NCBI GenBank assembly: GCA_029959195.1
Contig: CP114121.1
Coordinates: 434,001-498,000, forward strand
Direction of reading: 5' to 3'
Source of the DNA: Dictyophora rubrovolvata
Lineage: Eukaryota > Basidiomycota > Agaricomycetes > Phallales > Phallaceae
Length of the DNA stretch: 64,000 nucleotides
The notes under the pieces were generated by a model. The model was not told where the DNA came from, ran no database searches, and was given only the letters and a program-made list of their open reading frames with translations. The translations under genes were made by a program, and so were the position numbers. Within the stretch, counting starts at the first letter, position 1, and every line of letters starts with the position of its first letter. Shown piece by piece: positions 35,201 through 45,849 of this stretch.

Positions 35201-35439
35201 TGGAAGATGGTGTGTTTCCTTTTTATTCAAAAAAAGCTGCCTTTTAAGTTCTCACCGCTTGTCTATCGCTGTCACATCTTGAATATCTGACCGAAGGAAG
35301 AGGGAGTTCTTTCCTCATACCGGTCGTTTAGGACCTTGTTTTGTTTGAAATGTTACATGTCGTCTGGATCATTCAGGGTGTAAAGGGAGAATTTGACCTG
35401 GACAGCCAGTATAGTATATCTAACTAGTTCGGACTAGAG

Positions 35440-38400
35440 GTAAATTGGGGTTTCAGTCATAGTTATGAAAAGGTGAGAAAAAAAAACAGAGTGTGATCAC
35501 TTACATGGACTTTCTGTATCATTCTCCTTGACCTGGTTTTGGGATGGAGATGTTGGAGGTTCACTGGCAGGATGGGGATGTGAGGGGGTTGATTCATGTC
35601 ACGTGCATAGGTTGTATCACGAAGCAATTCAGGTACCAGTCTTGACAACTGGTTATGAAATGGATAGTCAGAATGTAAACGAGGGACAGCCACAGATCCC
35701 ACAGGCTTGACTGCCTGATGTAGCGATTCAGACTCCTGAGCTGTTGTTATATCCAGGTGAGCCCCTATTTCATGTCCTTTAAGAAGTATTACTTACATTG
35801 CCATTGACTCACAGGTCTATTTTTCTTGTACAGTGTGGCAGCTTGCATGTGCATGCAGTATTTCCCTGTCTGTGAGAACTGCATGCATGGTATACAGCGG
35901 GGGATTGTCAAATTTACATTGACAACTTTGGTCAGGCCATTGCTATATTGTTAAAAGTTCAATAAACATATTTATTATGTACTTTTGTTGACATACTTGT
36001 GAAATCATACTCGATATGTGTGTTCACCCATCGGATTGATCCAATTCGCATCCCACAAAACATATGCTCACATGATATCATCTTGGATATATAAAGGTAT
36101 TTGTGCGGGTACTTGCTGACATTCTTGATAGTATGGGAACCATTCGTTGAGAATTATTGCACCCAAATGATCAATACTGTCAATTTCAATAAGCTAGGAT
36201 TGCAAACCCTTGAAAGATAACAGACACGCACCGTATTATGTAACTGGTTGCTTTCATCATCCCTTCTACTCAAAAACATCATAAAACCCCAAAAATCACT
36301 TAGTTTCCTATTCTTTTCCAATCTCCTTCTTTCCCTGTCACATGTTGTGATATTCTAACCATTTCTCCTTGATTTCTCCTTAGTTTCTCCTTTTTCTTCC
36401 CATGCCTACAACTTGGTGGGAACAGTGAGTCATTTCTGAGACATTACTGACTTATTCATATTTCCTTTTATGATTAAGCTGTTCATGCCCAAAAGTCTAT
36501 ATAAGAAGGGTACTTTTCCCCTCTGGACATCATCTCATCTTACTATTATCCATATCATTCAACTGTCTGTAACTACTCTGGTACCTGTTGGTCTATTATA
36601 AACTTGTGTTCAACCACTATCCTAGTCTCTAAGACTTCACTTCTCTTATCTAAACTCTCCTCTTATCTACATCTACTTCAATAACATCTTATCAACATCA
36701 CTACACACAATGTCAACGCTCATCACCATTAACTAACTTCGACCTCTTACTCTTTCTTCATCATCAACGTTGGACTACCCTTGACCATTGTCGGAACTAT
36801 TAAATACATTGCTGAACACCATCGTAATTGCTGAACACCGTCGTAATTGTTAAACATTGTCGTAATTGTTGAACATTGTCATAATTGTCAATAATGTTAT
36901 CATAACCGTTATCAACAATACTATTCTCTCTAGTCCAAAGGGACCCCCAAGGACTTTCAACCTTCACCAGCAAGACCTACTCTCTCTCAAGTTTATACTC
37001 ACTCAAGTAATCATTCGTAGCCATGTATACTTCCACGCACACACTTGCAACTGTAAACTTGCATTAAACCAAAGACACTCAAACAAAGTTTGACTTCAAG
37101 GTTCAAGCTGATAGGAGATTGTCATTGATATTCTTCTTGAAGTACTCTTGATTAATCTACAGTATTTAAATTACTGGACCTTACTTACGCAAGTGTCGGA
37201 CATTGACATAAGTACTGTTACACAAGTCACTGACGTGTAAGTTGTGGCGGATACATCACACACTGTTTATTCTTGCACATATCCAAAAATACTTTGTCAA
37301 ACACTAGGAACGTACTTTCTGCCCAATTATTAGTGTTATTTGTGCTGTCTCTTGTTTCTCCAGGTAGTAAGGAAATATCTGTGACATATTCCAAAGCATA
37401 CACATGAGCCACACAGGTTGAAAGTTGAAGTAAAAGAAATACTTGCCCAACCAATAATCCAAGAACCAGTTTTTGTCAAAGTATTCCAGTAAAAATTGGT
37501 AGCATTCAGATTTCACTTGAGTGGTTGTACGAGAAAGACGAGGTTTCGATGTCTTCTTCACCACAGAGGGCACAGGCAGTTCTTCATCAATGTCAGACTC
37601 GGCAATGTTGTCTTCATTTATTTCCTTGTCATAATACGCTGTCCACAACTCTTTTTCAAACTGTTTGCAAAATTCAGGAAATTCTTCACGCGTACGACAT
37701 CTTTGAAGATTGCAAAACGCTCTGACAACAGTATATGTTAGACAATAGGGCATCCTTGGTGCACTTCTGACTTGTCCGTTGTCACTGTCAAGTCATTGAA
37801 TGGCCTGCACTATGTGGAATTGGCAAACATGCACATGACTAGATGGACAGTCTGACAGAGGCAGTCAGTTCAAGTTCAATAATAGAAAAGCAGTACTTGT
37901 ATTGAAGAATTGCTTGCAATAAACTAGAACTCTTATCAATCATCCATTTATTCACATTCCAAGTTTCCAACGCGATAATCTCTTTGGAAATACTATAAAT
38001 CATCTCCCTCTCTCTTGTTGAACTGTGTAGGATACATTCTTTGTCTATACCAAGGTTCAATAGGGAACATGTAGTCTAAATGTAAACCACTTACCAGCTA
38101 CAATGGATTTGATATGCTCAATCCCTTTTTGTTCTGTTTCTTGCAAGTATGATAGGAGTGTCGGAATCTTGATATTAGCTGAAAGTAGCACAGAGCCTAG
38201 AAAGATTATTAACAATGCCATAGTACATTGATAAGTGATAGAAACAAGACTTACCTGGAGACAAATGCCCATTAACATCCACTGCTATCAAAATAGTAAC
38301 TGCGGCATGATTCTCATTCTTATTGTGTCAGCTGCTATCCATTCCCAGGCCATCTTTCGTGCCATGTAGGATCAGAGTTTCTAACACGTACGGCGTAGTC

Positions 38401-39789
38401 AATGCACATGCGAATTCAGAGTCTTTGTCAGGAAGGTTGTAATCATGGGGTAAAAAGCTAAACCGCCTGTAAGTACAATGACAAAACAAGAGCTTTGAAT
38501 TACACATACTTATATATCTTGTCCAGATTGAGCTGTGCGAGAATACTCATTGCATGAAAGGGATCGGCATCTAACTGATCCCTTTGTTTTAGCTCTGGTA
38601 AAAGACTATATACCTGCTTGTGCATGGGTCAACGATGAGCAGGATAGGACTTGGGAAGCTGGAATAATTGGCCTAATGTGGCAGTTGAAGAAACAGGGTA
38701 ACAATAGTTCAAAACGATTTCTGTCATCACACGTAATTATATAGGAAATGTGTATTTTTGAGAACTTAGATCATACCTTGGTAAATCTGTTTCGGTTGAG
38801 CTCCAAATGTCCTCATTGCAGACAAGACTTCATTGTGCATCTCTTTAGACCAACACAAGGTCTCTGGAGAAGCATCGTTATGGGTTCCGAGTTAATAGAT
38901 ATACACAAGGCTGAGATTATGTGCTTGAATCTCAAGCTAGTAAAGTGTTAGAAATAGAGCATATACAGCGAGCTATGAGACTTACTACTAACTTAACGTC
39001 CCCTTCACACCTATGGTCACGGGAGATTACAGGCTGAATGTTCATGTTTTTACTGGCCTTTTTGGTCATTGTGGAATCTTCTTGAAGTCCGTCCCAGCAT
39101 TCATATTCATTATCATTAGAAGTGTTTATGTCCATGGAGAAACCCGACCAGGGTTGGACCATCAGCTCGTGGTGGAGTATTTGAGTACAGGTGCCAATGC
39201 ACCAATACTTCCACTGGTGAACAACTTTCTGAGAAGAAATAGCTTGTTGATGACCTTCAAGACTAAGAATTGAAGGCTCAACCCAATGCATGAGGAAACA
39301 GCAAGTGTTGGCTGCCAAGAGACTGTCTCCAGGATGACCAAACTACTCGAATGTTATAAGATCGCTGGTGGTTGCTTGGCCACGACTGTAGTCATTAAGC
39401 TGTAGTATAAATTTAGTATTCGCCCGCATATAGAAATTACAAGAAATTACCTGGGCATCGAACCAATACATTAAATCTAGGGTTCTAACAATTGCGGTGT
39501 GAGTCCATGGAGGAGAGGGCCATGGAATGCTTGTTAAGAATAGACGAGGATTATTTACCAGTGTTATGGGTTGAATCCATTGCGGGTGATGAGAATGTCT
39601 CTCCGCTTCTATATTCGTTGACAAAATCTCTGCATTGGTAAGTATAGGGACAGCAGGAGTTGAGAGGGTGGGAGTAGGGAAGGAATGGACAGGCAGCCTG
39701 TTCGCTGGGAATAACGGAGGAGTTGGCAGTGGCGTGGAGTGAACAGATGAGAGATCAGGAGTCGGGGATGGAAAATCAGGAGCGGTCAT
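35440..39789 (-). pseudogene. MULE transposase with SWIM-type zinc finger
   Basis: The minus strand starts at ATG 39787-39789 (MTAPDFPSPTPDLSS, Ser/Pro-rich). A TAG at 39340-39342 (probably from CAG) breaks the first long exon, which continues to about 38932. Then come exons with DPFHAMSILAQLNLDKIYK (to about 38520), LETLILHGTKDGLGMDSS (about 38350), NENHAAVTILIAVDVNGHLS, GSVLLSANIKIPTLLSYL (about 38130-38210), FPEFCKQFEKELWTAYYD (about 37640-37690), YFDKNWFLDYWLGKYF and TNNWAESTFLVFDKVFLDM (about 37270-37330), the last two being hallmarks of fungal MULE transposases. After LTR F the frame resumes (IDHLGAIILNEWFPYYQ, about 36150-36200) and reaches a SWIM-like finger, CMQFSQTGKYCMH (about 35855-35900). 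A basic linker (35463-35702) leads toward the Ulp1 region. Confidence 0.72.
36234..37260 (+). mobile_element. Solo LTR, family F, copy 2, inside the MULE transposase
   Basis: 1027 bp, TATTATGTAACTGG...GATACATCACA, flanked by CACCG (36229-36233) and CACTG (37261-37265), differing only at a CpG. Nearly identical in layout to 14967-16011. It falls within the codons for the MCKNK segment of the MULE transposase. Confidence 0.9.
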
Positions 39790-39817
39790 GGCTAAATTAG
39801 AAGCTTTTCTACCAGTG

Positions 39818-40418
39818 TGTCATGTATTTCATAATTTCCTCCCTTATCTACCCAAAAACAAGTATTTCCTTTATTCTTTTTTTTAGTTCCTGCTTGCTTT
39901 AATAATCCTTTATTTGTAATGTATCTTATCTTTCAGGAACAGTCAGATGACTTAGTTCCAGGAACCCCTTTATTTTCTTATCATCTCTCTCCACTTCCCT
40001 GTCTCACTATAATTTTCCCTGATCCACTATTATTCATTCACTTCCTTTTTAAGTAATTTCTTATCTTTCACATGATGTTTCTCTTACTAATGTTTGGAGC
40101 TATTTGTACTTGCTCAAGGTGTATAAATAGGGGCTCATTTTTCTTGTAAATAATCTATCTTGTAACTACTGTTATGCACCAAAGTGCTTACCAATCAAAT
40201 TGGTCTTTTTTCCTCTTATCTTTCTCTATTCTCAAGGACTTAGTAATAAGTCTCTATCTATCTCTACTAATTTGAACTTAATTCTTAAGTTCAAATCTTC
40301 CTTCAACTGTCTCACCTTCAATAACAGGACTTTTAATTGCTGAACAGTCTCTAAACAAAACCCCTTTATATTTTATTAGGAGCTAAGTCCATTCTAAATC
40401 TAAAACAAATCCCTTATA
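39818..40418 (+). mobile_element. Solo LTR, family E (forward)
   Basis: About 601 bp, starting TGTCATGTATTTCATAATTT and ending near AATCCCTTATA (the reverse copy shows CTTACA). It contains a TATAAATAGGGGC promoter-like box near 40124. No target duplication found. It lies 28 bp upstream of the MULE start codon, between it and the right terminus. Confidence 0.8.
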
Positions 40419-41088
40419 GAGATGGTTGTAGCAAGCCTCATGGAGAATGTTGAAACTGGGTTGGAAGAGTCTGAATGAGTTTGGTATGACTAACCACATC
40501 TTTCAAGAACAATTGTTTCATATGTAATCATTTTTTAAAGTATGTTCGTTTCCTTTGTGTGTATGGGGGCTATATTGATATCAGCCATAAAAACAATGGT
40601 ATTGAGAATTGTAACACCACAGGACTATTCCAGAAGAGATTATTGAGGAAATCAGGGCAGTTCTTTGGTATGACCCTTCAATACCAATTATGGAGAAGGA
40701 TTGCAAGGATGTATCACATGTTAAATGCAGTCGTTTATTGATCCATGAAAAAATACATGTTCTTGCACATTTATGAGCTTCTATACTATTTTCGTGAATT
40801 GTACTAATTAGTCTGTGCGTTTTGAACAAAAAATCAGCTAAATCCATCAAGCAAATGTGGAGAAAATGAAACTTGCAATAGTTATGGTTGAATAGTTACA
40901 ATGGTATGTGTTCCCCATTGAGACTGGAACTGTCTAGAGACGGAGCCATAATGGTTCAGGCATTGAGACCGTTATGGTCAGGATAGTCTGCATTCAGGGA
41001 CGGTCTGGATTAGTCTCAACCGAGCAAGGAGATGGATGGAGTTCAGGGTTGCAGACAGGAATGGTTGATAGAGAGGATAGGTGGTGCC
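40419..41088. other. No gene seen inside the MULE right end
   Basis: AT-rich sequence becoming more GC-rich at 40920-41088, where GAGAC(G/T)G-type words recur. The frame 40559-40741 is open for 60 codons but not recognisable. Confidence 0.35.
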
Positions 41089-41489
41089 TGTCAGGGCTAC
41101 TCACTCAGACTAGAGGGAGGGGATCCTAAGCAAAATATATTCTAGGAATAATACTAACTCACCTAGAGGGATCCTAAGAGAACAAACTTAGGGATCCCTC
41201 CTCTAGGGCTACTAACTATATACTATGAAAAACAGCGAAGGTCACACGCAGCCTTTGGTTTATGGACTGGGCGCGGATACGCGCTGGTCCTGGACTTTTA
41301 GCCGGGGCCTAGGCCATGGCTCTGATGAGAACGGGCGCTCAGCGCCCATTGCAGGGAAAATGGGAATACGGAAGGAAAGGGAAATGCAAGAGATAGGATA
41401 GAATATGAGAAATATGGAAATAAATAAAATAGACCAGAACTGAAGATAAATGTAGGTAAATAAGGGGATGGCGCTAGCGTACCCTGACA
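41089..41489 (-). mobile_element. Solo LTR, family C (reverse), target duplication GTGCC
   Basis: 401 bp, TGTCAGGGCTACTC...GTACCCTGACA, flanked by GTGCC at 41084-41088 and 41490-41494. It retains many CpGs, suggesting a fairly recent insertion. Confidence 0.92.
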
Positions 41490-41514
41490 GTGCCGAAGCC
41501 CAAGACGCTCAGGG

Positions 41515-41579
41515 ACTGTTGAAATCCACTTACGGACAGTGAAAATCCGCTTATGAAATATCGGGTGCCACTATTATAT
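41515..41579 (-). repeat. MULE terminal inverted repeat, right
   Basis: Reverse complement of 31058-31120, with the doubled AAATCC(A/G)CTTA subterminal repeat. The target duplication ATTATTGATG follows at 41585-41594. Confidence 0.75.
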
Positions 41580-41638
41580 TTTCGATTATTGATGTCCCAA
41601 CTATTATATTTTCGATTATTGATGTCCCAACTATTATA
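41571..41638. repeat. 30 bp tandem repeat at the MULE right border
   Basis: About 2.3 exact copies of a 30 bp unit starting CTATTATATTTTCG. Each unit holds the MULE terminal bases followed by ATTATTGATG, so the array reiterates the transposon end plus its target duplication. Confidence 0.85.
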
Positions 41639-42343
41639 CCATGTTAGTTGCTCCTGTAGTTCATCAAGGTATATATTGGGATTTTGTTCAAGTAAAGCAA
41701 CAAGGAACTTATATATAGAAATGTAACAGTTGGGAATAGCGGCCTATGATTTCTTAGGCCCCAGGAACATGCAGCTTCTATTAATTTCTAGTTTACTAGG
41801 GATTTGTAGCTTGGTGCACATCACAGCATGACACTTAAGTACCCATCACACTTGTAGAGTGGTGTGACCTAGTAGTTACAGTATCTTTTATTACCCACTA
41901 CACTGCACATTAATCTCTATTAGCTATATTTGCAATAGACAGGAATTCTGTGTATTTGTAGGACTTAAGAATTTAATAGATCCTATAGGTTTATTATAAA
42001 ACTGTTACAGGAGATTAGGTGGAATCTGCTTATCAAAATATAAGCTATTAAAATTCATCTCAAGCCCTTTACAATTCATGACCCTCTTCCATTTACCCTT
42101 CCTTCTATCACCTGGTGATATTAGTTTACCAGTGCTCTGCCATAACTGAAGGATTCTCTCAACACTTCACTTAGACATATTGAGAATATGGGAAATCTGG
42201 TGTATCTTGAAATTAAGAGCATAGTGTAGGTATATAATATATTCCTATAGGTCATTAGAGTATAATTGGCATTAATGGAGGTATGGAGAGATGAATTGGC
42301 TCTGGCAAGGCATGTTTCACAGTGCAAGGTTAAAGTTGTTATG
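41639..42343. other. No gene seen
   Basis: AT-rich; a minus frame at 42121-42327 is short and unrecognised. Confidence 0.4.
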
Positions 42344-42425
42344 TGTCACAGTATGCTAGTAACACTTAGTAGTATATCCTTTTCCTTTTCTGTTTTCCTA
42401 TATTTATATGCTTTTCATGTTTGCT
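42344..42425 (+). repeat. 5' fragment of LTR family D
   Basis: Begins TGTCACAGTATGCTAGTAAC and follows the first ~80 bp of family D (CTTAGTAGTATAT..., TTTTCTGTTTTCCT), then diverges. Truncated. Confidence 0.6.
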
Positions 42426-42588
42426 TGTAATATTTCATTACAGAGTATATATTACTTAGTTCCACAGACTCTGTACTTAATAGTTCAACAGACTGTATTT
42501 AGGACAGAGTGCTAATGTAGACTAAAAGAGAAATGCCAAAGGTGTCTCTCACTGTAGAGACTATATTGAATAGTCACTGAGTTGGGAG

Positions 42589-43628
42589 TGTCAGGGCTAC
42601 TCACTCAGACTAGAGGGAGGAGATCCTAAGTAAAATATATTTTGGAAAAAATACTAACTCACCTAGAGGGAGAGGATTCTAAAAGAACAAACTTAGGAAT
42701 CCTTTCTCTAGGGCTACTAACTATGTATATACTATGAAAAACGGCAAAGGTCATACGTGTCATGGTATGCTAGTGACATTTTCTGTTTTCCTGTTTTCCT
42801 GTTTTCCTGTATTCACACACTCTCTATGTTTATTCCATTCTTTCTCACTTTCTCATATTTCTGACTATTTCTCATTTTCAACTCGTTCTCTCAAATTTGG
42901 TCTTTGACCAAATTCTCGTTCTCACTCATTTTCATTCGTTATCACCGTGGATCCCATGGGAATCAACCAAGCGCCTGTACTCGTAGATATATAGTCATTT
43001 TCCCTAGAGAAGAATCTCTAAGCTTTTTCTCTTAGGTTTTCCCTCCTCTAGGTGAGTAGCTAGTCGTTCCTCATGAATAGATCTTAGGTTTTCCCTCCTC
43101 TAGGTGTGTGCCCTGAGTTGCCCTAACAATACATGACTTTCAGTTCTTGGACTGGGTGCACATATGTGCCAGGGCCTAGACCATGGTGCTGATAGGAACA
43201 GGTGCTCAGCACCCATTGAAAGGAGAAGTGGGAATATAGAGGGAATGGGGAATGCGAGAGATGTGATAAAATATAAGAAATATAGAAATAAATAAAGTAA
43301 ACAGGAACTGAGGGTAAATATAGAGAAATAAGGGAATGGCACTAGTATACCCTGACAGCTACTAACTATATACTATGAAAAATGACAAAGGTCACATGCA
43401 ACCCTTGGTTTATAGACTGGACATAGATACATGCTGGTCCCAGACTTTAGCTGGGGCCTAGGCCATGGTACTGATGAGAATGGGCACTCAGTACCCGTTC
43501 AAGAGAGAAAATAGAAAACAGAGATAATAGAGAGAATGAAGAACAGGATATAATACAAGAAATGTGAGGATGAATAAAATAAATGAGAACTGATGATAAA
43601 TGTAGAGAAACACTAGCATACCCTGACA
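42589..43628 (-). mobile_element. Solo LTR, family C (reverse), with partial tandem LTR copy and nested LTR D
   Basis: The full LTR C runs 42589-43357, less the inserted LTR D (42758-43128). A second, 5'-shortened LTR C follows directly at 43358-43628. The whole unit is flanked by GGGAG at 42584-42588 and 43629-43633. One target duplication therefore surrounds one and a half LTRs, as if an element with almost no internal region, or an unequal-exchange product, remained. Confidence 0.75.
42758..43128 (+). mobile_element. Solo LTR, family D, inserted in LTR C
   Basis: 371 bp, TGTCATGGTATGC...GAGTTGCCCTAACA, flanked by ATACG (42753-42757) and ATACA (43129-43133), a duplication differing only at a CpG. 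Contains three TTTTCCTG repeats at 42784-42810. Confidence 0.87.
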
Positions 43629-43633
43629 GGGAG

Positions 43634-43958
43634 TGCACCTAATAATATAATAATACAAAGATATTTGAGGTGTGGGCAAGTCAATCTCTGCAAAGCAGGT
43701 CTAGGTACTGCTTGATGGCATGCTAAAAGAAAAATAAAACACATAACAATAATAACTGCAATAACAATAACAATAGCAATAAAATAGGACTATTAAACTT
43801 ATATAAGTGCGATATCACAGATTACAAGTTTATGCTCTGATTTTACTAAAATCAATAACCAAGGTACCAACCTTCTTTACACAGCTTTGTCACAGCTTCT
43901 CCTTTTCTTTCCATCATCATCTAAACTTCTTACTGATCTGTTGTCTGCTACTGAGATC
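43634..43958. repeat. Intergenic stretch with AAT/AAC microsatellite
   Basis: No gene. An imperfect AATAAC/AATAAT run occupies about 43737-43787. Confidence 0.5.
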
Positions 43959-43963
43959 GCCTT

Positions 43964-44331
43964 TGTCAGGGTATGCTAGCGTCATCCCCTTATTTTCCTA
44001 TGTTTACCTTCAGTTCTGGTCTATTTTATTTATTTCCATATTTCTCGTATTCTATCCCATCTCTTGCGTTTCCCTCTCCTTCCGTATTCCCAGTGCCCGT
44101 TCTCATCAGAGCCATGGCCTAGGCCCCAGCTAAAAGTCTGGGACCAGCGCATATCCGTACCCAGTCCATGAACCAAAGGCCGCGTGTGACCTTCACTGTT
44201 TTTCATAGTATATAGTTAGTAGCCCTAAGTTTGTTCTCTTAGGATCCCCTCCCTCTAGGTGAGTTAGTATCTTTCCCAAAATATATTTACTTAGGATCCC
44301 CTCCCTCTAGTCTGAGTGAGTAGCCCTGACA
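43964..44331 (+). mobile_element. Solo LTR, family C (forward), target duplication GCCTT
   Basis: 368 bp, TGTCAGGGTATGC...AGCCCTGACA, flanked by GCCTT at 43959-43963 and 44332-44336. It has two internal deletions relative to the chromovirus no. 1 LTR (before GTGCCCGTTC and before TAAGTTTG). Confidence 0.9.
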
Positions 44332-45249
44332 GCCTTGCTATTGACTAGATAGATGGATTCTATAGAAAGAGAAGTCACAGTTCAGTTTAGATCCTCCAGA
44401 TCCTGGGTTTCAATGTCAGCATAGGAAAGAAGAGTTTGGAAATGATCAACAGAGAAGTTTGGGAGAGGTGTAATGACGGTTAGAGGAGCATCTATAAAAA
44501 GAAACTGGTTAAAGCTGTGAAGTTATTGCTGGAAAACAAGTTGCCAAATGGGTTGATTGGTTAGGGTGATAGAGAGGAATTTGACCAACTCGTATGAAAA
44601 ATCCATGATATTGACTCAGGCTTGTTTATATAGAGTTAGTGTTGTCGGAAACTCTAAATCATCATACAGCAATTTGATTTCTAATGAGGGTGTAAATATA
44701 AGGAGTAGCATGATTTCGAAGTTAATAGTGATTTCATTACTAAGGATGTTATAGACCTGAACATTGTTACGTATGGTGGCCCAAAGCTATTCCGGATAGT
44801 TCCGAAGAAGTCCGGACCACGGGGTCAGACGGGAGACAGAGTACTGAAGTACGGGGTGAGGGACTTGGCTTCAACTTATATATTGCGCCCACTCGCCCAG
44901 CTTATGATATCCCTCGATTTCGGAATACGAGGAAGTACGCAAGTACGTACAAGTCCGATGACGTGTGATACGACAACGGAGTACAAGTCCACGTCGTCGA
45001 AGACGACGTGAATGATAAGTACGAGTTGACTCGAATGTTAAGTCCGAGCCAAACTACGCAATACGGATTAAGAGTACAAGATGGACTAGAGACGAGAGAG
45101 TAACTGATTAAACTGATTAACTGATTATATTCAGACTGAGGATCCACAGCTGAGGGAGCTGGGGTTTAAATACAGGAGGGAGCGGAACTACGTAAATGGG
45201 GATAGTGACAAATAAGGGAAAGTGGGAATTGACTAGTGCAAGCCAAGAT

Positions 45250-45741
45250 TGTTAGGTATTAGAGTTCAACCGGCGGCCCCTCCAACAAAAAAACAATAGA
45301 AAATTTAGATAAGCCTTATTTCTTTTCGTTTTATTCGCGCGTTGTACTTTTATTGTATTTCTAAGTCATTGTGGTCGCTTGTGGACCTTCGGTAGTATAG
45401 TTTATTAGAATGTAAACTCGCTGTCTATGTATGACGCGAGACTCCTTTGTAAGTAGTATAGCTTTTAATATAACACTGTTGCCTCGAATCTTGTCCGAAT
45501 CTCAAATCTTATTCTTTTCGCTTGCGCTTTAGATTAAATCGATTCTCGATTTAATCTTACTATCTTATCTTATCAATTAAACGCGTTCTCGTTCGTCTCA
45601 GCTTCGATAACAAGACTTCGACTTCGATACTTTTGGTTCAGCTTATTTTACGTTCACTTTCTTGAACGAGTTATTATCCAACAATTCGATTATATTTATT
45701 TTCTACACGCATACATCTTGAATAACTAGCGTAACCTTACA
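45250..45741 (+). repeat. 5' LTR of chromovirus no. 2
   Basis: 492 bp, TGTTAGGTATTAGAG...GTAACCTTACA. Differs from the 3' LTR at 45339, 45422, 45520 and 45709. A TGG-starting sequence at 45745 (TGGTGGCCAAAGTGGGG) is the likely tRNA primer site; the tRNA was not identified. Confidence 0.95.
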
Positions 45742-45849
45742 ATTTGGTGGCCAAAGTGGGGGGAAAAACCGAACCTCTTTGTGGATATAGACTTCCCCAC
45801 GAAGATTTATTGGAGTGGCTTCTAAGCCAGAGACGATTCCGACGATGCG

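Larger units (their letters stand above)
31052..41584 (-). mobile_element. Large MULE DNA transposon with 10 bp target duplication
   Basis: The inverted termini 31058-31120 and 41515-41579 match over about 63 bp, sharing ATAATAGTGGC and a doubled GTAAGTGGATTT subterminal repeat. Immediately outside lies ATTATTGATG at 31042-31051 and 41585-41594; MULEs typically make 8-11 bp duplications. The minus strand encodes MULE transposase, SWIM and Ulp1-like domains across most of the span. Solo LTRs E (34431-34958), F (36234-37260), E (39818-40418) and C (41089-41489) are later insertions; without them the element is about 8 kb. It is dead because coding exons are interrupted. Confidence 0.75.

Noticed and set aside
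14967-37260. The two family F LTRs as the ends of one 22 kb retrotransposon
   Set aside because: Each has its own target duplication (CCCGA; CACCG/CACTG), and the interval holds unrelated transposons with no gag-pol.
31052-41584. Reading the two inverted termini as ends of two separate elements pointing outward
   Set aside because: The 10 bp ATTATTGATG copies sit immediately outside both termini, and MULE coding sequence fills the interval. Not fully excluded.
43737-43787. AATAAC run as a CRISPR-like or satellite array
   Set aside because: Simple microsatellite without spacers or a longer unit.
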